Source: an uncultured Isosphaeraceae bacterium
GTDB lineage: Bacteria > Planctomycetota > Planctomycetia > Isosphaerales > Isosphaeraceae
NCBI GenBank assembly: GCA_945957605.1
Contig: CAMFLR010000011.1
Span: forward strand, 186,001 to 250,000
DNA length: 64,000 nt
Reading direction: 5' to 3'
Shown: positions 1 through 8,401 of the stretch, in pieces
How the letters are laid out: the number at the start of each line of letters is the position of its first letter
Numbering within the stretch: the stretch's first letter is position 1
The notes under the pieces: generated by a model
The model's database searches: none
Seen by the model: only the letters and a program-made list of their open reading frames with translations
What the model was told of the DNA's origin: nothing
Made by a program: the position numbers and the translations under genes

Positions 1-1
1 C

Positions 2-955
2 GGCCACATTCGCCAGTTCGTCTTCGACGGGGATCCCGGCACTTTTTTCCGCTCGACCGAAACACCCAAGGCGACCGATCACCTCACAATCCGGTTCGAT
101 CGTGAAATTGACCTCAAAGGACTGAAGTTCACCACGGGTGCTCCCGACACGAAAGACGGTCATCTCGCCGCAAACATCGAAATCTCCCGCGACGGCTCGA
201 AGTTCGAGCCTGCTGGATCGCTCAAGGGTGATACCGCGACCTGGGATAAGCCGGAAATCGGCAAGGTGAAGGCGGTTCGCATCACACCCAAGGGCGAACA
301 GAAGTCGCCGATGATCGTCCGCGAAGTCGCCATCGAGTCGACGCCGGCCCTCCACCCCTTCCGCTATCCCGTCGAGATCGAGACTGATACGACCAAAGCG
401 CCCGAGTTGAAGGAATGGGCGGAGAAAGTCGCCAAGCTCTGCGAAAAGTGGTATCCCCGCATCAACGAAGAGTTCGCCTCGGAAGGTTTCAAGCCGACGA
501 CGTCGATCAAAATGATCATCACACCCGACTATAACGGCGTGGCGATGGCCGGCGGCAACCGGATCACTGGCGCAACGAAGTGGTTCAAAGCTCACCCCGA
601 AGACCTCGGCGCGATGATTCACGAAACCACGCACATCGTTCAGCGCTATCGCGGGCGCGGTAACCCGGGCTGGCTCGTCGAAGGCGTGGCCGACTATTTC
701 CGCTTTTTCATCTACGAGCCCGGCAAGATCGGCCGGATCGCTCGCGACCCGCACTACAACCAGGCCTATCGCACCACCGCCGCATTCCTGAAATTCGTGA
801 CCGACAAGTACGACAAAGATCTGGTCAAAAAGCTGAACAAGGCGATGCGCGAAGGGACGTACAAGGACCAGATGTTCAAGGATCTCACCGGCAAGACGTT
901 GCCCGAACTCGACGAAGAGTGGCGTACCTCGCTGGGGATCAAGAAGGCGGCCTGA
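2..955 (+). CDS. Secreted basic-secretory-protein (BSP) family peptidase with discoidin-like domain, 5' end missing
   Basis: The frame is open from the first bases of the window, so the N-terminus and start lie upstream. The visible N-terminal part (to about residue 100) has the beta-sandwich look of an F5/8 type C (discoidin) carbohydrate-binding domain, with the stretches FRSTETPKATDHLTIRFD and IEISRDGSKFEPAG. The C-terminal 200 residues match the plant/bacterial BSP family of putative metallopeptidases: HETTHIVQRY supplies the HExxH-like zinc motif (here HETTH), followed by PGWLVEGVADYFRF. Family members are usually exported and thought to cleave protein outside the cytoplasm; the substrate is unknown. 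A perfect hairpin lies 47 bp downstream. The family call is firm; the discoidin call is by eye. Confidence 0.82.
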   Translation, partial: GHIRQFVFDGDPGTFFRSTETPKATDHLTIRFDREIDLKGLKFTTGAPDTKDGHLAANIEISRDGSKFEPAGSLKGDTATWDKPEIGKVKAVRITPKGEQKSPMIVREVAIESTPALHPFRYPVEIETDTTKAPELKEWAEKVAKLCEKWYPRINEEFASEGFKPTTSIKMIITPDYNGVAMAGGNRITGATKWFKAHPEDLGAMIHETTHIVQRYRGRGNPGWLVEGVADYFRFFIYEPGKIGRIARDPHYNQAYRTTAAFLKFVTDKYDKDLVKKLNKAMREGTYKDQMFKDLTGKTLPELDEEWRTSLGIKKAA

Positions 956-1002
956 TCGCGGCGGGTCTGTCGGATCTTGACTCAAAACGGTACGATAGCT
1001 CA

Positions 1003-1037
1003 CAGGCGTTCCTGCGTTTCGTGCGTGGGAACGCCTG
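1003..1037 (+). terminator. Perfect 10-bp hairpin after the BSP gene
   Basis: CAGGCGTTCC and GGAACGCCTG pair perfectly around a 15-nt loop. No T-run follows, so this may be a transcript-end stabiliser rather than a classic intrinsic terminator. Confidence 0.45.
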
Positions 1038-1071
1038 AGTCGTTGCGCGAGCCGCTGGAGCGACGCGTTCC

Positions 1072-1377
1072 ATGCATAGCCATCGCCCCGCCCTCCGCAC
1101 CGTCGACCGCCTGGCCTGGATCACGTTCAAGCTTGGCGTCATCGGCATTTTCTGGGTCACTCTCAGAGCCATGCTCTCAGAAAGCGACGGCGATTTTCGC
1201 ACCTGGAGCCGGATTCGCCAGGATGTGTGGCTTTTCTGGTGCGTCGCGATGCTCACGGCGGTTGGACCGATTGCGGCGACGGTCATGGGAATTCGCGAGC
1301 GGCTGAGAGACAACTTCGATCATCGCGTTGACGGATATTCTCGCGAAGATACAAGCAGGTCGTTTGATAGAACTTAG
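1072..1377 (+). CDS. Small two-helix membrane protein, function unknown
   Basis: 101 residues with two hydrophobic segments, about residues 17-38 (LAWITFKLGVIGIFWVTL) and 50-72 (VWLFWCVAMLTAVGPIAATV), and a charged C-terminal tail. A GGAG lies about 11 nt before the ATG. It stands alone between the BSP gene and a repeat element. I do not recognise the family. Two overlapping frames are open across the same bases, which lowers confidence, but only this frame gives membrane-like segments at sensible spacing. Confidence 0.45.
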   Translation: MHSHRPALRTVDRLAWITFKLGVIGIFWVTLRAMLSESDGDFRTWSRIRQDVWLFWCVAMLTAVGPIAATVMGIRERLRDNFDHRVDGYSREDTSRSFDRT

Positions 1378-1414
1378 GAGCTACGCGGTTAGGATATCGC
1401 AAGCGAGAGGAAGC

Positions 1415-1532
1415 GGTGGCCTGGACAACTTTGCTGTCTAGGTGGCGCAGCTACAGTAGGGCAAAGCCGTAAAGTTCGCGAACTCCTCTTGTCGCTTCGC
1501 GACCGGGACAACGAGTTGTCCCGGCCACCCAC
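1415..1532. repeat. REPIN-like element, GACAAC family, copy 1
   Basis: Begins GGTGGCC and ends GGCCACCC. The right arm is itself a perfect hairpin, CCGGGACAAC-GA-GTTGTCCCGG; the left arm (GGACAACTTTGCTGTCTAGG) is a decayed version. The reverse complement of the element at 44548-44662 aligns over the full length, including the inner GGTGGCGCAGC and the CTTCG[CG]GACCGGGACAAC stretch. It fills most of the gap between the small membrane protein and the U32 gene. I see no coding capacity. Confidence 0.7.
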
Positions 1533-1592
1533 TTGGGCTTGTGCCCGAATCCAGGTGCGTGACTTCTAAAGACTTTTGCAAATGGGAATAAA

Positions 1593-4142
1593 TTGATCGT
1601 GGCAAGCGTTGATGATTTGGTTGTAAATCCTGTTTCCAAGCCTCCGCTGCAGCGGCCCGAACTGCTCGCGCCGGCCGGCGATCGCACATGCCTTATCGCC
1701 GCGATCGAAAACGGGGCCGACGCCGTCTATTTCGGCCTTCAGGGCCACAACGCCCGCGCTCGCGCTTCCAATTTCGACGCTACCGAACTCGTCGACACGA
1801 TGAGCACGCTTCACGCTCGCGGCGTGAAGGGTTACGTCACGCTAAACACGCTGGTCTTTCCCGACGAACTCGAAGACGTGGAAGCCCTCATTCGCAAAGT
1901 CGCCGCCGCGGGCGTTGATGCGGTGATAGTCCAGGACGTCGGTCTTGCGCGATTGATTCGCGCGACCTGCCCCGACCTCGAAATTCACGCTTCGACCCAG
2001 ATGTCGGTTACCTCAGCCGAAAGCGTCCGGCTCGCCGAGGAACTTGGCTGCACCCGCGTCATTCTGGCTCGCGAACTGTCGGTCGACGAGATCCGCAAGG
2101 TGCGCGAGCGCGTGATGCTGCCCGTCGAGGTCTTCGTTCATGGCGCCCTGTGCGTCGCCTATTCGGGCCAGTGTCTCACGAGCGAAGCACTTGGCGGTCG
2201 CTCGGCAAACCGCGGTGAATGCGCGCAGGCTTGCCGGATGCCTTATCAGATTGTCAAAGACGGTGTGCTGCAGGATCTCGATGCCACGCAATATCTCCTC
2301 AGTCCCCAAGATCTCGCCGCGTACGACCTGATTCCGCACCTGATGGAACTGGGCGTCGCTAGCGTGAAAATCGAAGGACGGCTCAAAGCGCCCGAATATG
2401 TCGCCAACATCACGCGACATTACCGCCGCGCCATTGATGACGCGTGGGCCGGCCGGCCGTCGACTATTGGCAGCGACGACGTTCGCGCAATGGAATTATC
2501 ATTCTCTCGCGGCTTCAGTCACGGATTCCTTGATGGGAACAACCACAAGGTTCTCGTCCGTGGCGATTACTCCAAGAAGCGCGGAGTGTTCCTGGGACGA
2601 GTTGAGTCGATCAGTGCTGGCAAGGTACGAATCAACCTCGCCACACCCGTGAAAAAGGGTGACGGTCTCGTCTTCGACGGCGACGAAAACCGAGACGTCC
2701 CCGAGCAGGGTGGACGCGTTTACGAGGTATTCCGTCCAGGTCGCCATCGCCAACCGAGCCAGCCCGCTCCCGCCGGCGGACTGTCCGCCGGCATGGCCGA
2801 ACTTGGATTTGGTCGTCGCGACCTCGATCCGCAACAGTTGCACGTCGGCCAGCGCGTCTGGAAAACCGACGACCCCGAACTCACCCGCCAACTTCGCTCG
2901 ACCTTTGAAGGTCCACCCCGGCGCAAGCTCACGCTCGACATTGCTGTGAACGCATTCGTTGGCGAACCGCTCTCGCTCACGGGCACAACATCCACGGGCA
3001 TAAATGCGACCGTAACAGCCGAAACTCCGTTGATTGCGGCCGAGCGACAAGTCGCAACCGAAGAGGACATTCGCGCAAATCTCGACCGCCTTGGAGATAC
3101 CCTTTTCACGCTCGGCAACGTCACCTGTTCGCTTCAGGGCGGGCCGCTCGTGCCCAAAAGTTTGCTCAACAATTTGCGTCGCGATTTGACGAGCCAACTC
3201 GACACCCTCTGCCGCACTCCTGCGCCGCGTGCCATCGCCGCCGAACCTGTGCTGCCTGCGCTCCGTCCCTTGCACGAGCCATCGAACGCGTCCGCTGAAC
3301 CTGTCCTCTCGGCGCTTTGTCGCAATACGGCGCAAATCGAAGCGGCATTGAAGGCAGGCGTCACCACAATTTACGCCGAATATCAGGATATCAAGCTTTA
3401 TCCTGATGCTGTGGCGGCCGTCCGGACGAATCCCAGCGCAACAATCTTCCTGGCGACTCCACGCATCCAAAAGCCAGGCGAGGCGACGCTGTTCAACGTG
3501 CTCCGCAAGTACGGTGCAGACGGCTTGCTCGTGCGCAATCCCGGCGGGCTCTATTACTGCGCCGATCGCGAAATCCCGTTCGTTGCCGATTTCAGCCTGA
3601 ATATTGCCAATGAACTAACCGCTGCTTTCTACAAGGCGAAGGGAGCGATTCGCGTCACGGCGAGCTATGACCTCGCGGCCGAGCAGTTGAACGACCTGAT
3701 TGCCAACGTGCCGACCGATTGGCTCGAGGTTGTGATCCATCAGCAGATTCCCATGTTCCACATGGAGCATTGCGTGTTCTGCGCGTTCATGTCGCCGGGA
3801 ACCGATCACACGAATTGCGGGCGGCCGTGCGATCATCACGACGTCAAGCTCCGAGACCGCGTTGGGGCCGACCACCCGCTCAAGGCCGATGTCGGCTGTC
3901 GGAACACGCTGTACAACGCGGTTCCGCAAACTTCTGCCGAGTATCTGCCCGGGTTTCTGACGCGCGGTGTGAAAAACCTGCGAGTCGAGTTCCTGGACGA
4001 TTCACCTCAAGCTGTCGGCAAGATTATTGGGCTCTATCGTGATGCCCTCTCAGGGCGGCGTGAAGTGAAAGGCCTCTGGCGCGACTTGAAGGCGACGAGC
4101 AAATACGGCGTCACGCGCGGGGCGTTGGCGGTCATCAACTGA
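1593..4142 (+). CDS. U32 family peptidase/hydroxylase-like protein with DUF3656
   Basis: 849 residues. The N-terminal half is a classic U32 domain: RPELLAPAGD near residue 21, ADAVYFGLQGHNARARASNF, HASTQMSV, the signature region VEVFVHGALCVAYSGQC, and the cysteine cluster SANRGECAQACRMPY. The C-terminal half carries DUF3656-like sequence and a second Cys-rich patch (HCVFCAFMSPGTDHTNCGRPC). Known relatives (RlhA, TrhP/YegQ) hydroxylate rRNA or tRNA bases and probably hold an iron-sulfur cluster; the DUF3656-bearing form corresponds to RlhA, which hydroxylates 23S rRNA C2501 in E. coli. That function here is inferred. TTG at 1593 or GTG at 1599 could be the start; GGGAA at 1584 is better spaced for the GTG. 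Confidence 0.88.
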   Translation: MIVASVDDLVVNPVSKPPLQRPELLAPAGDRTCLIAAIENGADAVYFGLQGHNARARASNFDATELVDTMSTLHARGVKGYVTLNTLVFPDELEDVEALIRKVAAAGVDAVIVQDVGLARLIRATCPDLEIHASTQMSVTSAESVRLAEELGCTRVILARELSVDEIRKVRERVMLPVEVFVHGALCVAYSGQCLTSEALGGRSANRGECAQACRMPYQIVKDGVLQDLDATQYLLSPQDLAAYDLIPHLMELGVASVKIEGRLKAPEYVANITRHYRRAIDDAWAGRPSTIGSDDVRAMELSFSRGFSHGFLDGNNHKVLVRGDYSKKRGVFLGRVESISAGKVRINLATPVKKGDGLVFDGDENRDVPEQGGRVYEVFRPGRHRQPSQPAPAGGLSAGMAELGFGRRDLDPQQLHVGQRVWKTDDPELTRQLRSTFEGPPRRKLTLDIAVNAFVGEPLSLTGTTSTGINATVTAETPLIAAERQVATEEDIRANLDRLGDTLFTLGNVTCSLQGGPLVPKSLLNNLRRDLTSQLDTLCRTPAPRAIAAEPVLPALRPLHEPSNASAEPVLSALCRNTAQIEAALKAGVTTIYAEYQDIKLYPDAVAAVRTNPSATIFLATPRIQKPGEATLFNVLRKYGADGLLVRNPGGLYYCADREIPFVADFSLNIANELTAAFYKAKGAIRVTASYDLAAEQLNDLIANVPTDWLEVVIHQQIPMFHMEHCVFCAFMSPGTDHTNCGRPCDHHDVKLRDRVGADHPLKADVGCRNTLYNAVPQTSAEYLPGFLTRGVKNLRVEFLDDSPQAVGKIIGLYRDALSGRREVKGLWRDLKATSKYGVTRGALAVIN

Positions 4143-4174
4143 CCGGGTTTGCCTCGCCTTTTTTTGCATTCCAA

Positions 4175-4301
4175 GGGTGGCCCCGGATCTCGATCCGGGG
4201 CCGCGCAGCGGCAAGAGACTTCGTTGTCATTTCTGCCGTGCCAAGCTTGAACTGACGCCTCTCGCGGCTCCGCCGCCCAGGTTCAAGAGCCTGGGGTACC
4301 C
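4175..4301. repeat. REPIN-like element, GGATC family, copy 1
   Basis: Starts GGGTGGCC and ends in a GGTACCC arm. The left arm is a hairpin, CCCCGGATC-TC-GATCCGGGG; the right arm is a hairpin, CCCAGG...CCTGGG. The core contains CCGCGCAGCGGCAAGAG and GCGGCTCCGCCGCCC, both shared with the copy at 4357-4484. Two copies in the same orientation almost fill the 476-bp gap between the U32 gene and hom, leaving no room for another gene. Confidence 0.7.
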
Positions 4302-4356
4302 TTGCAATCCGGCAATTTAGGGCTCCTCATTACCTCTCGCGTTTTCGGAATTTTCC

Positions 4357-4484
4357 GGGTGGCCACGGATCTTGATCCGGGGCCGCGCAGCGGCAACAGA
4401 TTTGTCGTCGTTTCTGTAGTGCCAAGCAAATTCCGACGCCTCTTGCGGCTCCGCCGCCCCGGATCAAGATCCGCGGCCACCCAC
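4357..4484. repeat. REPIN-like element, GGATC family, copy 2
   Basis: Direct repeat of the element 55 bp upstream. The outer ends GGGTGGCC and GGCCACCC are inverted repeats. The arms are CGGATC-TT-GATCCG and CGGATC-AA-GATCCG. The core is shared with copy 1 (GCCGCGCAGCGGCAA, TGCCAAGC, GCGGCTCCGCCGCCC). Better preserved than copy 1 at its right end. Confidence 0.72.
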
Positions 4485-4618
4485 TTAATGAAGCCCCTGT
4501 GTCCACCCCGCCGCGCCGCTGAACTTGCGGCAATTGCCCACAATCGCTACCCTGGTTCTTCCGCGCGAAGATCGTTGCACGATTGTGGTTAAGCAAATCG
4601 GCCGGGCGAGGTTATGTA

Positions 4619-5917
4619 ATGGAACGGGTGGCCGTTGGGTTGCTGGGGCTGGGAACGGTCGGCGCGGGGGTCGCGAAACTGCTCACCGAACGATCCGACC
4701 TGATCGCGAGACGGTCGGGACGGGTGATCGACCTGAAACATGCAGTCGTGCGCGACCTCGCCAAGAAGCGATCGCTCACCTTCGACTCTCGCAAGCTGAG
4801 TGATAACCCTCGCCTCGTGGTCGACGATCCTGAGATCAAGGTCGTCATCGAGACGATGGGCGGCATCGAGCCGACGCTTGGCCTGGTGATGGATTCACTT
4901 GCGAACGGCAAGGACGTCGTCACTGCGAACAAAGCGCTGCTCGCCGAGCACGGCTGCGAAATCTTTGCCCAGGCCAGGAAATACGGCCGCGCCGTCGCGT
5001 TTGAAGCGAGCGTCGGCGGCGGAATTCCGATCATCCAGGCGCTTGAAGTTGGCCTCGCGGCCAATCGCGTCACCAGCCTTGCTGCCATCGTCAACGGCAC
5101 ATGCAATTATATTCTTAGCAAAATGACGCAAGAGGGCCTCCCCTACTCTCTCGCGCTCAAGCAAGCGCAGGAGTTGGGGTTCGCCGAGGCCGACCCGACG
5201 CTCGATGTCGACGGCACTGACACCGCCCACAAGCTCGCGATTCTTGCGCAGCTTTCCTTCGGTGCGACCGTCACCACCAAGCAAATTCCTCGCGAAGGGA
5301 TCGACCGGCTTCAGCCCGCCGATATCACATATGCCGGTGAGTTGGGATACGTTGTCAAATTGCTGGCACTCGCGAAGTCGGCCGGTGAAGGATTGGAACT
5401 GCGCGTCGCACCCACGCTCGTCAAGCGCGGCACGCCGCTCGCCGAGGTTCGAGGGCCGTACAACGCGGTTCGTGTCGTGGGCGATGCAGTGGGCGACACG
5501 CTCTTTTACGGCCGGGGCGCGGGAGAATTCCCGACAGCGTCGGCGGTCGTTGGCGATGTGATCGATGTCGTGGTTGGCCGCGCAGCGCTCACGTTCAAGG
5601 CGCTCAATCTCTGGTCGACTGACGCTCCCACAATCCAACTCGCTTCGCCCGACGCGGTTCGTAGCCGCTATTATCTCCGGTTCTCGATCGCCGACCGTCC
5701 CGGTGTGCTCGCAACTCTTGCGAAAGCGCTTGGCGGCCATGGAATTAGCATCGCGAGCGTCATTCAGCACGAGCCGGCGGACGGCAGCGACGGTCATGTT
5801 CCGCTTGTGATCATGACGCATCATGCGATCGAAGCGAGTCTCAAATCAGCACTCGCTGAGATTGATGCGCTCGACGTCGTCCGTCGTCCCAGTGTTTGCC
5901 TCGGCGTCGAGGACTGA
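4619..5917 (+). CDS. hom: Homoserine dehydrogenase
   Basis: 432 residues, the usual length of the ACT-bearing bacterial enzyme. It reduces aspartate semialdehyde to homoserine, the branch point to threonine and methionine. The Rossmann motif GLLGLGTVGAG is at residues 6-16, the family signature GFAEADPTLDVDGTDTAHKL (with catalytic Asp and Lys) near residue 187, and a C-terminal ACT domain starts at FSIADRPGVLATLAKALGGH. The ACT domain normally gives feedback control by threonine. ATG 4619 is preferred over an in-frame upstream start because it begins directly before the Rossmann strand and has GCGAGG ahead of it. The apgM-family gene starts 70 bp downstream on the same strand, and aspartokinase lies 8 kb on. 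Confidence 0.96.
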   Translation: MERVAVGLLGLGTVGAGVAKLLTERSDLIARRSGRVIDLKHAVVRDLAKKRSLTFDSRKLSDNPRLVVDDPEIKVVIETMGGIEPTLGLVMDSLANGKDVVTANKALLAEHGCEIFAQARKYGRAVAFEASVGGGIPIIQALEVGLAANRVTSLAAIVNGTCNYILSKMTQEGLPYSLALKQAQELGFAEADPTLDVDGTDTAHKLAILAQLSFGATVTTKQIPREGIDRLQPADITYAGELGYVVKLLALAKSAGEGLELRVAPTLVKRGTPLAEVRGPYNAVRVVGDAVGDTLFYGRGAGEFPTASAVVGDVIDVVVGRAALTFKALNLWSTDAPTIQLASPDAVRSRYYLRFSIADRPGVLATLAKALGGHGISIASVIQHEPADGSDGHVPLVIMTHHAIEASLKSALAEIDALDVVRRPSVCLGVED

Positions 5918-5987
5918 CCTGAAGACACCGCCAGGGGCGACGGCTAGAATCCAGTCATTCCTCACTTCGAATTCCAGCGAAACAGCG

Positions 5988-7202
5988 ATGAAATACGCGA
6001 TCGTCATCCCTGATGGCGCGGCCGACCAGCCGCAGGCGAGCCTCGGCGGCAAAACGCCGCTTCAGGCTGCCAAAATCCCGAACATGAACGCGGTGGCGCA
6101 CGATGGCGTGCTCGGCCGTTCGCGTAACGTGCCCGACCGTTTCTTGCCTGCGAGCGACGTCGCAACCCTCAGCCTCTTCGGCTACGATCCCGAGCTGTAT
6201 TACACCGGCCGCGCCCCGCTTGAAGCCGCAGCGATGGGTATCCCGCTCGGTCCCGACGACTGGGCGATTCGCTGCAACTTGATCTACACCGAAGACGGCA
6301 AACTGACCGACTTCACCGCTGGCCACATCACCAGCGAAGAAGGGGCGGAACTTCTCCGAGCGCTCGACCGCGAAGTCGGCATTCCTCGTCGGCCAAGCAT
6401 CGAGTTTCATCCCGGCGTGAGCTATCGCAACTTGCTTGTCTATCGCGGCAAGCCGGGCGAAATGCCGTTCGACGACTCGACACTCACAACCCCGCCACAC
6501 GACAAGCCAAATCAGCCCGCGCTCGAACACCTGCCGATCGGCACCGGCTCGCAACTGCTCCGCGAGCTCATGCAGCTCGGAACCGCAGTCGTTGCCAATC
6601 ACCCAGTGAACGAAGAACGACGCTCGAAGGGAAAACGCCCTGCCAACGCCATCTGGCTTTGGGGCCAGGGCAAAGCGCCTAGCCTGAAGAAGTTCAAGGA
6701 ACTTCACGGGCTGAACGGTGCGATCATCTCAGCCGTCGATCTCGTACGAGGCGTGGGGCAACTCGCTGGCTGGGATCGGATCGACGTCGCAGGCGCCACC
6801 GGTTATCTCGACACCGACTATGCCGCCAAGGGCCGAGCCGGCGTGGCAGCACTCGAGAAGTACGACATCGTTTGCGTACATGTCGAAGCACCCGACGAGG
6901 CCAGCCACGAAGGAAGGGCCGAAGCCAAGGTCGAAGCGCTCGAACAGATGGATCAGCATATCGTTGGACCGGTGTACGAAGCGATTCGCAAACACGGCGG
7001 CCGTATTCTCATCTCGCCCGACCACGCGACGCTGCTTTCCACCCGCGCGCACGACCGCGCCTGGGTTCCCTGGGCGATGGCTGGGGCGGGCCTCGCTGGA
7101 TCTGGCCTCGGCTATAACGAACCCGATGCACTTGCGGCGAATGGGCCGTTTCTCGATCAGGGTTTCCGCCTGATGGAACGCTTCCTGGAAAAGTCGTCCT
7201 GA
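5988..7202 (+). CDS. apgM: ApgM-family 2,3-bisphosphoglycerate-independent phosphoglycerate mutase / proposed homoserine kinase
   Basis: 404 residues, alkaline-phosphatase superfamily, archaeal-type (COG3635) branch. MKYAIVIPDGAADQP begins with the metal-binding Asp; SDVATLSLFGYDP holds the active-site Ser region; HVEAPDEASHEG and SPDHATLLSTRAHDRAWVPW supply the metal-binding His/Asp set. ATG 5988 starts exactly at the first conserved strand; a longer frame upstream has no family sequence. Members of this family next to hom and aspartokinase genes have been proposed as a non-orthologous homoserine kinase. The position 70 bp after hom fits that proposal, but glycolytic mutase activity cannot be excluded from sequence. 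Confidence 0.9.
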   Translation: MKYAIVIPDGAADQPQASLGGKTPLQAAKIPNMNAVAHDGVLGRSRNVPDRFLPASDVATLSLFGYDPELYYTGRAPLEAAAMGIPLGPDDWAIRCNLIYTEDGKLTDFTAGHITSEEGAELLRALDREVGIPRRPSIEFHPGVSYRNLLVYRGKPGEMPFDDSTLTTPPHDKPNQPALEHLPIGTGSQLLRELMQLGTAVVANHPVNEERRSKGKRPANAIWLWGQGKAPSLKKFKELHGLNGAIISAVDLVRGVGQLAGWDRIDVAGATGYLDTDYAAKGRAGVAALEKYDIVCVHVEAPDEASHEGRAEAKVEALEQMDQHIVGPVYEAIRKHGGRILISPDHATLLSTRAHDRAWVPWAMAGAGLAGSGLGYNEPDALAANGPFLDQGFRLMERFLEKSS

Positions 7203-7233
7203 CGTAATGCGTACCCCGAACTGGTCGCAGTCT

Positions 7234-7267
7234 CAACCGGCGCGATGAGTGCCGGTTGGATTTTCTT
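7234..7267 (+). terminator. Intrinsic terminator after apgM
   Basis: CAACCGGC and GCCGGTTG pair perfectly around a 9-nt loop and are followed by GATTTTCTT. It closes the hom-apgM unit. Confidence 0.75.
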
Positions 7268-7396
7268 GCGCCTAAAACTCCTGCCCCTTGCTTGTCCAAC
7301 TCGCGCGAATTATAACTGTACATCCGTTGCCGATCCGGCCGATAAAGAACGGTGTCCAGGGGCTTGATCTTCTTCCCAATCGCGAGGAGTCAGAGC

Positions 7397-7834
7397 ATGG
7401 CAAAGGTTAGCACGTACCTGAATTTCACCAATTCGACAGAAGAAGCCTTCAATTTCTACAAGAAGGTATTTGGAACCGAATTCCCCATGGGGATCATGCG
7501 GTTCGGCGATGCCCCGCCGTCCGAAGGTTGTCCCGCGCCGGCGGACGCCGACAAGAACCTCGTCATGCACGTTGCACTGCCGATTCTCGGCGGACACATG
7601 CTGATGGGAAGCGACGCCCCCGAGGGAATGGGGTTCAAGGTTAACATGGGCAACAATTTCTATATTAGCCTATCGCCAGACACCCGCGCCGAGACTGATA
7701 GCCTCTTCGCCGCGCTCGCTGAAGGCGGCTCGGTACAAATGCCGCTGGCCGAAATGTTCTGGGGTGGCTACTTCGGCAACCTGACCGACAAGTTCGGCGT
7801 GCAGTGGATGTTCAACTGCGAAAGCAAGTCATAA
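7397..7834 (+). CDS. VOC/PhnB-like glyoxalase-superfamily protein
   Basis: 145 residues. The opening MAKVSTYLNFTNSTEEAFNF, then KKVFGTEF, and GHMLMGSDAPEG followed by LAEGGSVQMPL, are typical of the PhnB/3-demethylubiquinone methyltransferase-like branch of the vicinal-oxygen-chelate fold. Members are small cytosolic dimers, and most have no proven substrate. ATG 7397 is chosen for the GAGGAG at about 10 nt upstream; an in-frame upstream ATG lacks family sequence. It is a single-gene unit between two hairpins. Confidence 0.85.
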   Translation: MAKVSTYLNFTNSTEEAFNFYKKVFGTEFPMGIMRFGDAPPSEGCPAPADADKNLVMHVALPILGGHMLMGSDAPEGMGFKVNMGNNFYISLSPDTRAETDSLFAALAEGGSVQMPLAEMFWGGYFGNLTDKFGVQWMFNCESKS

Positions 7835-7849
7835 GCGAACAAGTTGTAC

Positions 7850-7876
7850 GCGGGCCGATCACGATGATCGGCCTGC
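7850..7876 (+). terminator. Hairpin after the VOC gene
   Basis: GCGGGCCGATCA and TGATCGGCCTGC form a 12-bp stem (one G-U pair) with a 3-nt loop, 16 nt past the stop codon. Only a loose T-rich stretch follows. Confidence 0.6.
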
Positions 7877-7954
7877 GCGCTCGAATGTTGTTTCAACAGG
7901 CATTTCAATGTAAATTCGCTCATAATAATTGCCTCGATCGGAGATCCTTGGCAC

Positions 7955-8362
7955 ATGGCAAATCTCGATCGTACGAAGGCGAATCCCTGGCCGCTCAAAA
8001 CTCCGCCAGGCACGGCCGAATACACGATGCACGTCGATGAAAAAGATGGCGTGCGCATCCTGGTATGCACCGTTGGCAAAACGGTTTTGCATTACGACGT
8101 CCGGTGCGTCGACGACCTCCACGCCATGCTCAAAGCCGCTGGCGACTGGGTTGAACTTGGCGGCGCCGACGAGCAAAAGCCGGCCAAGGATGGGACCGTC
8201 GAAGCGTGGGGACGATCGCCCGATAATCCGATCGGCGGCTGGTATGGGCTAAAAAAAGGGCTGCGCGGACGATTCGCCGTGTACGTTCCGCCGCTGCTCG
8301 AGGAACTTGGGCTCGTCGAACTCGAACATAACGCCAAGAACAATCGCGTTCGCGCCAAATAG
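7955..8362 (+). CDS. Conserved small soluble protein, probably DUF6855-like
   Basis: 135 residues with no signal peptide or membrane segment. Features are NPWPLKTPPGTAEYTMH at the start, LVCTVGKTVLHYDVRCVDDL in the middle, then GADEQKPAKDGTVEAWGRSP and GGWYGLKKGLRGRFAVYVPP. The Trp/Gly-rich C-terminal half looks strongly conserved. I recall similar proteins as a family of unknown function (DUF6855) but cannot verify that here. A GGAG lies ahead of the ATG. No function can be assigned. Confidence 0.7.
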   Translation: MANLDRTKANPWPLKTPPGTAEYTMHVDEKDGVRILVCTVGKTVLHYDVRCVDDLHAMLKAAGDWVELGGADEQKPAKDGTVEAWGRSPDNPIGGWYGLKKGLRGRFAVYVPPLLEELGLVELEHNAKNNRVRAK

Positions 8363-8401
8363 ATGAACGCGCAAATATCGTGATGTGCAAGGGTGTCAAC
8401 C

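Noticed and set aside
2499-3470. 323-codon minus-strand open frame
   Set aside because: Antisense to the U32 gene; no recognisable protein features.
4895-5824. 309-codon minus-strand open frame
   Set aside because: Antisense shadow of hom.
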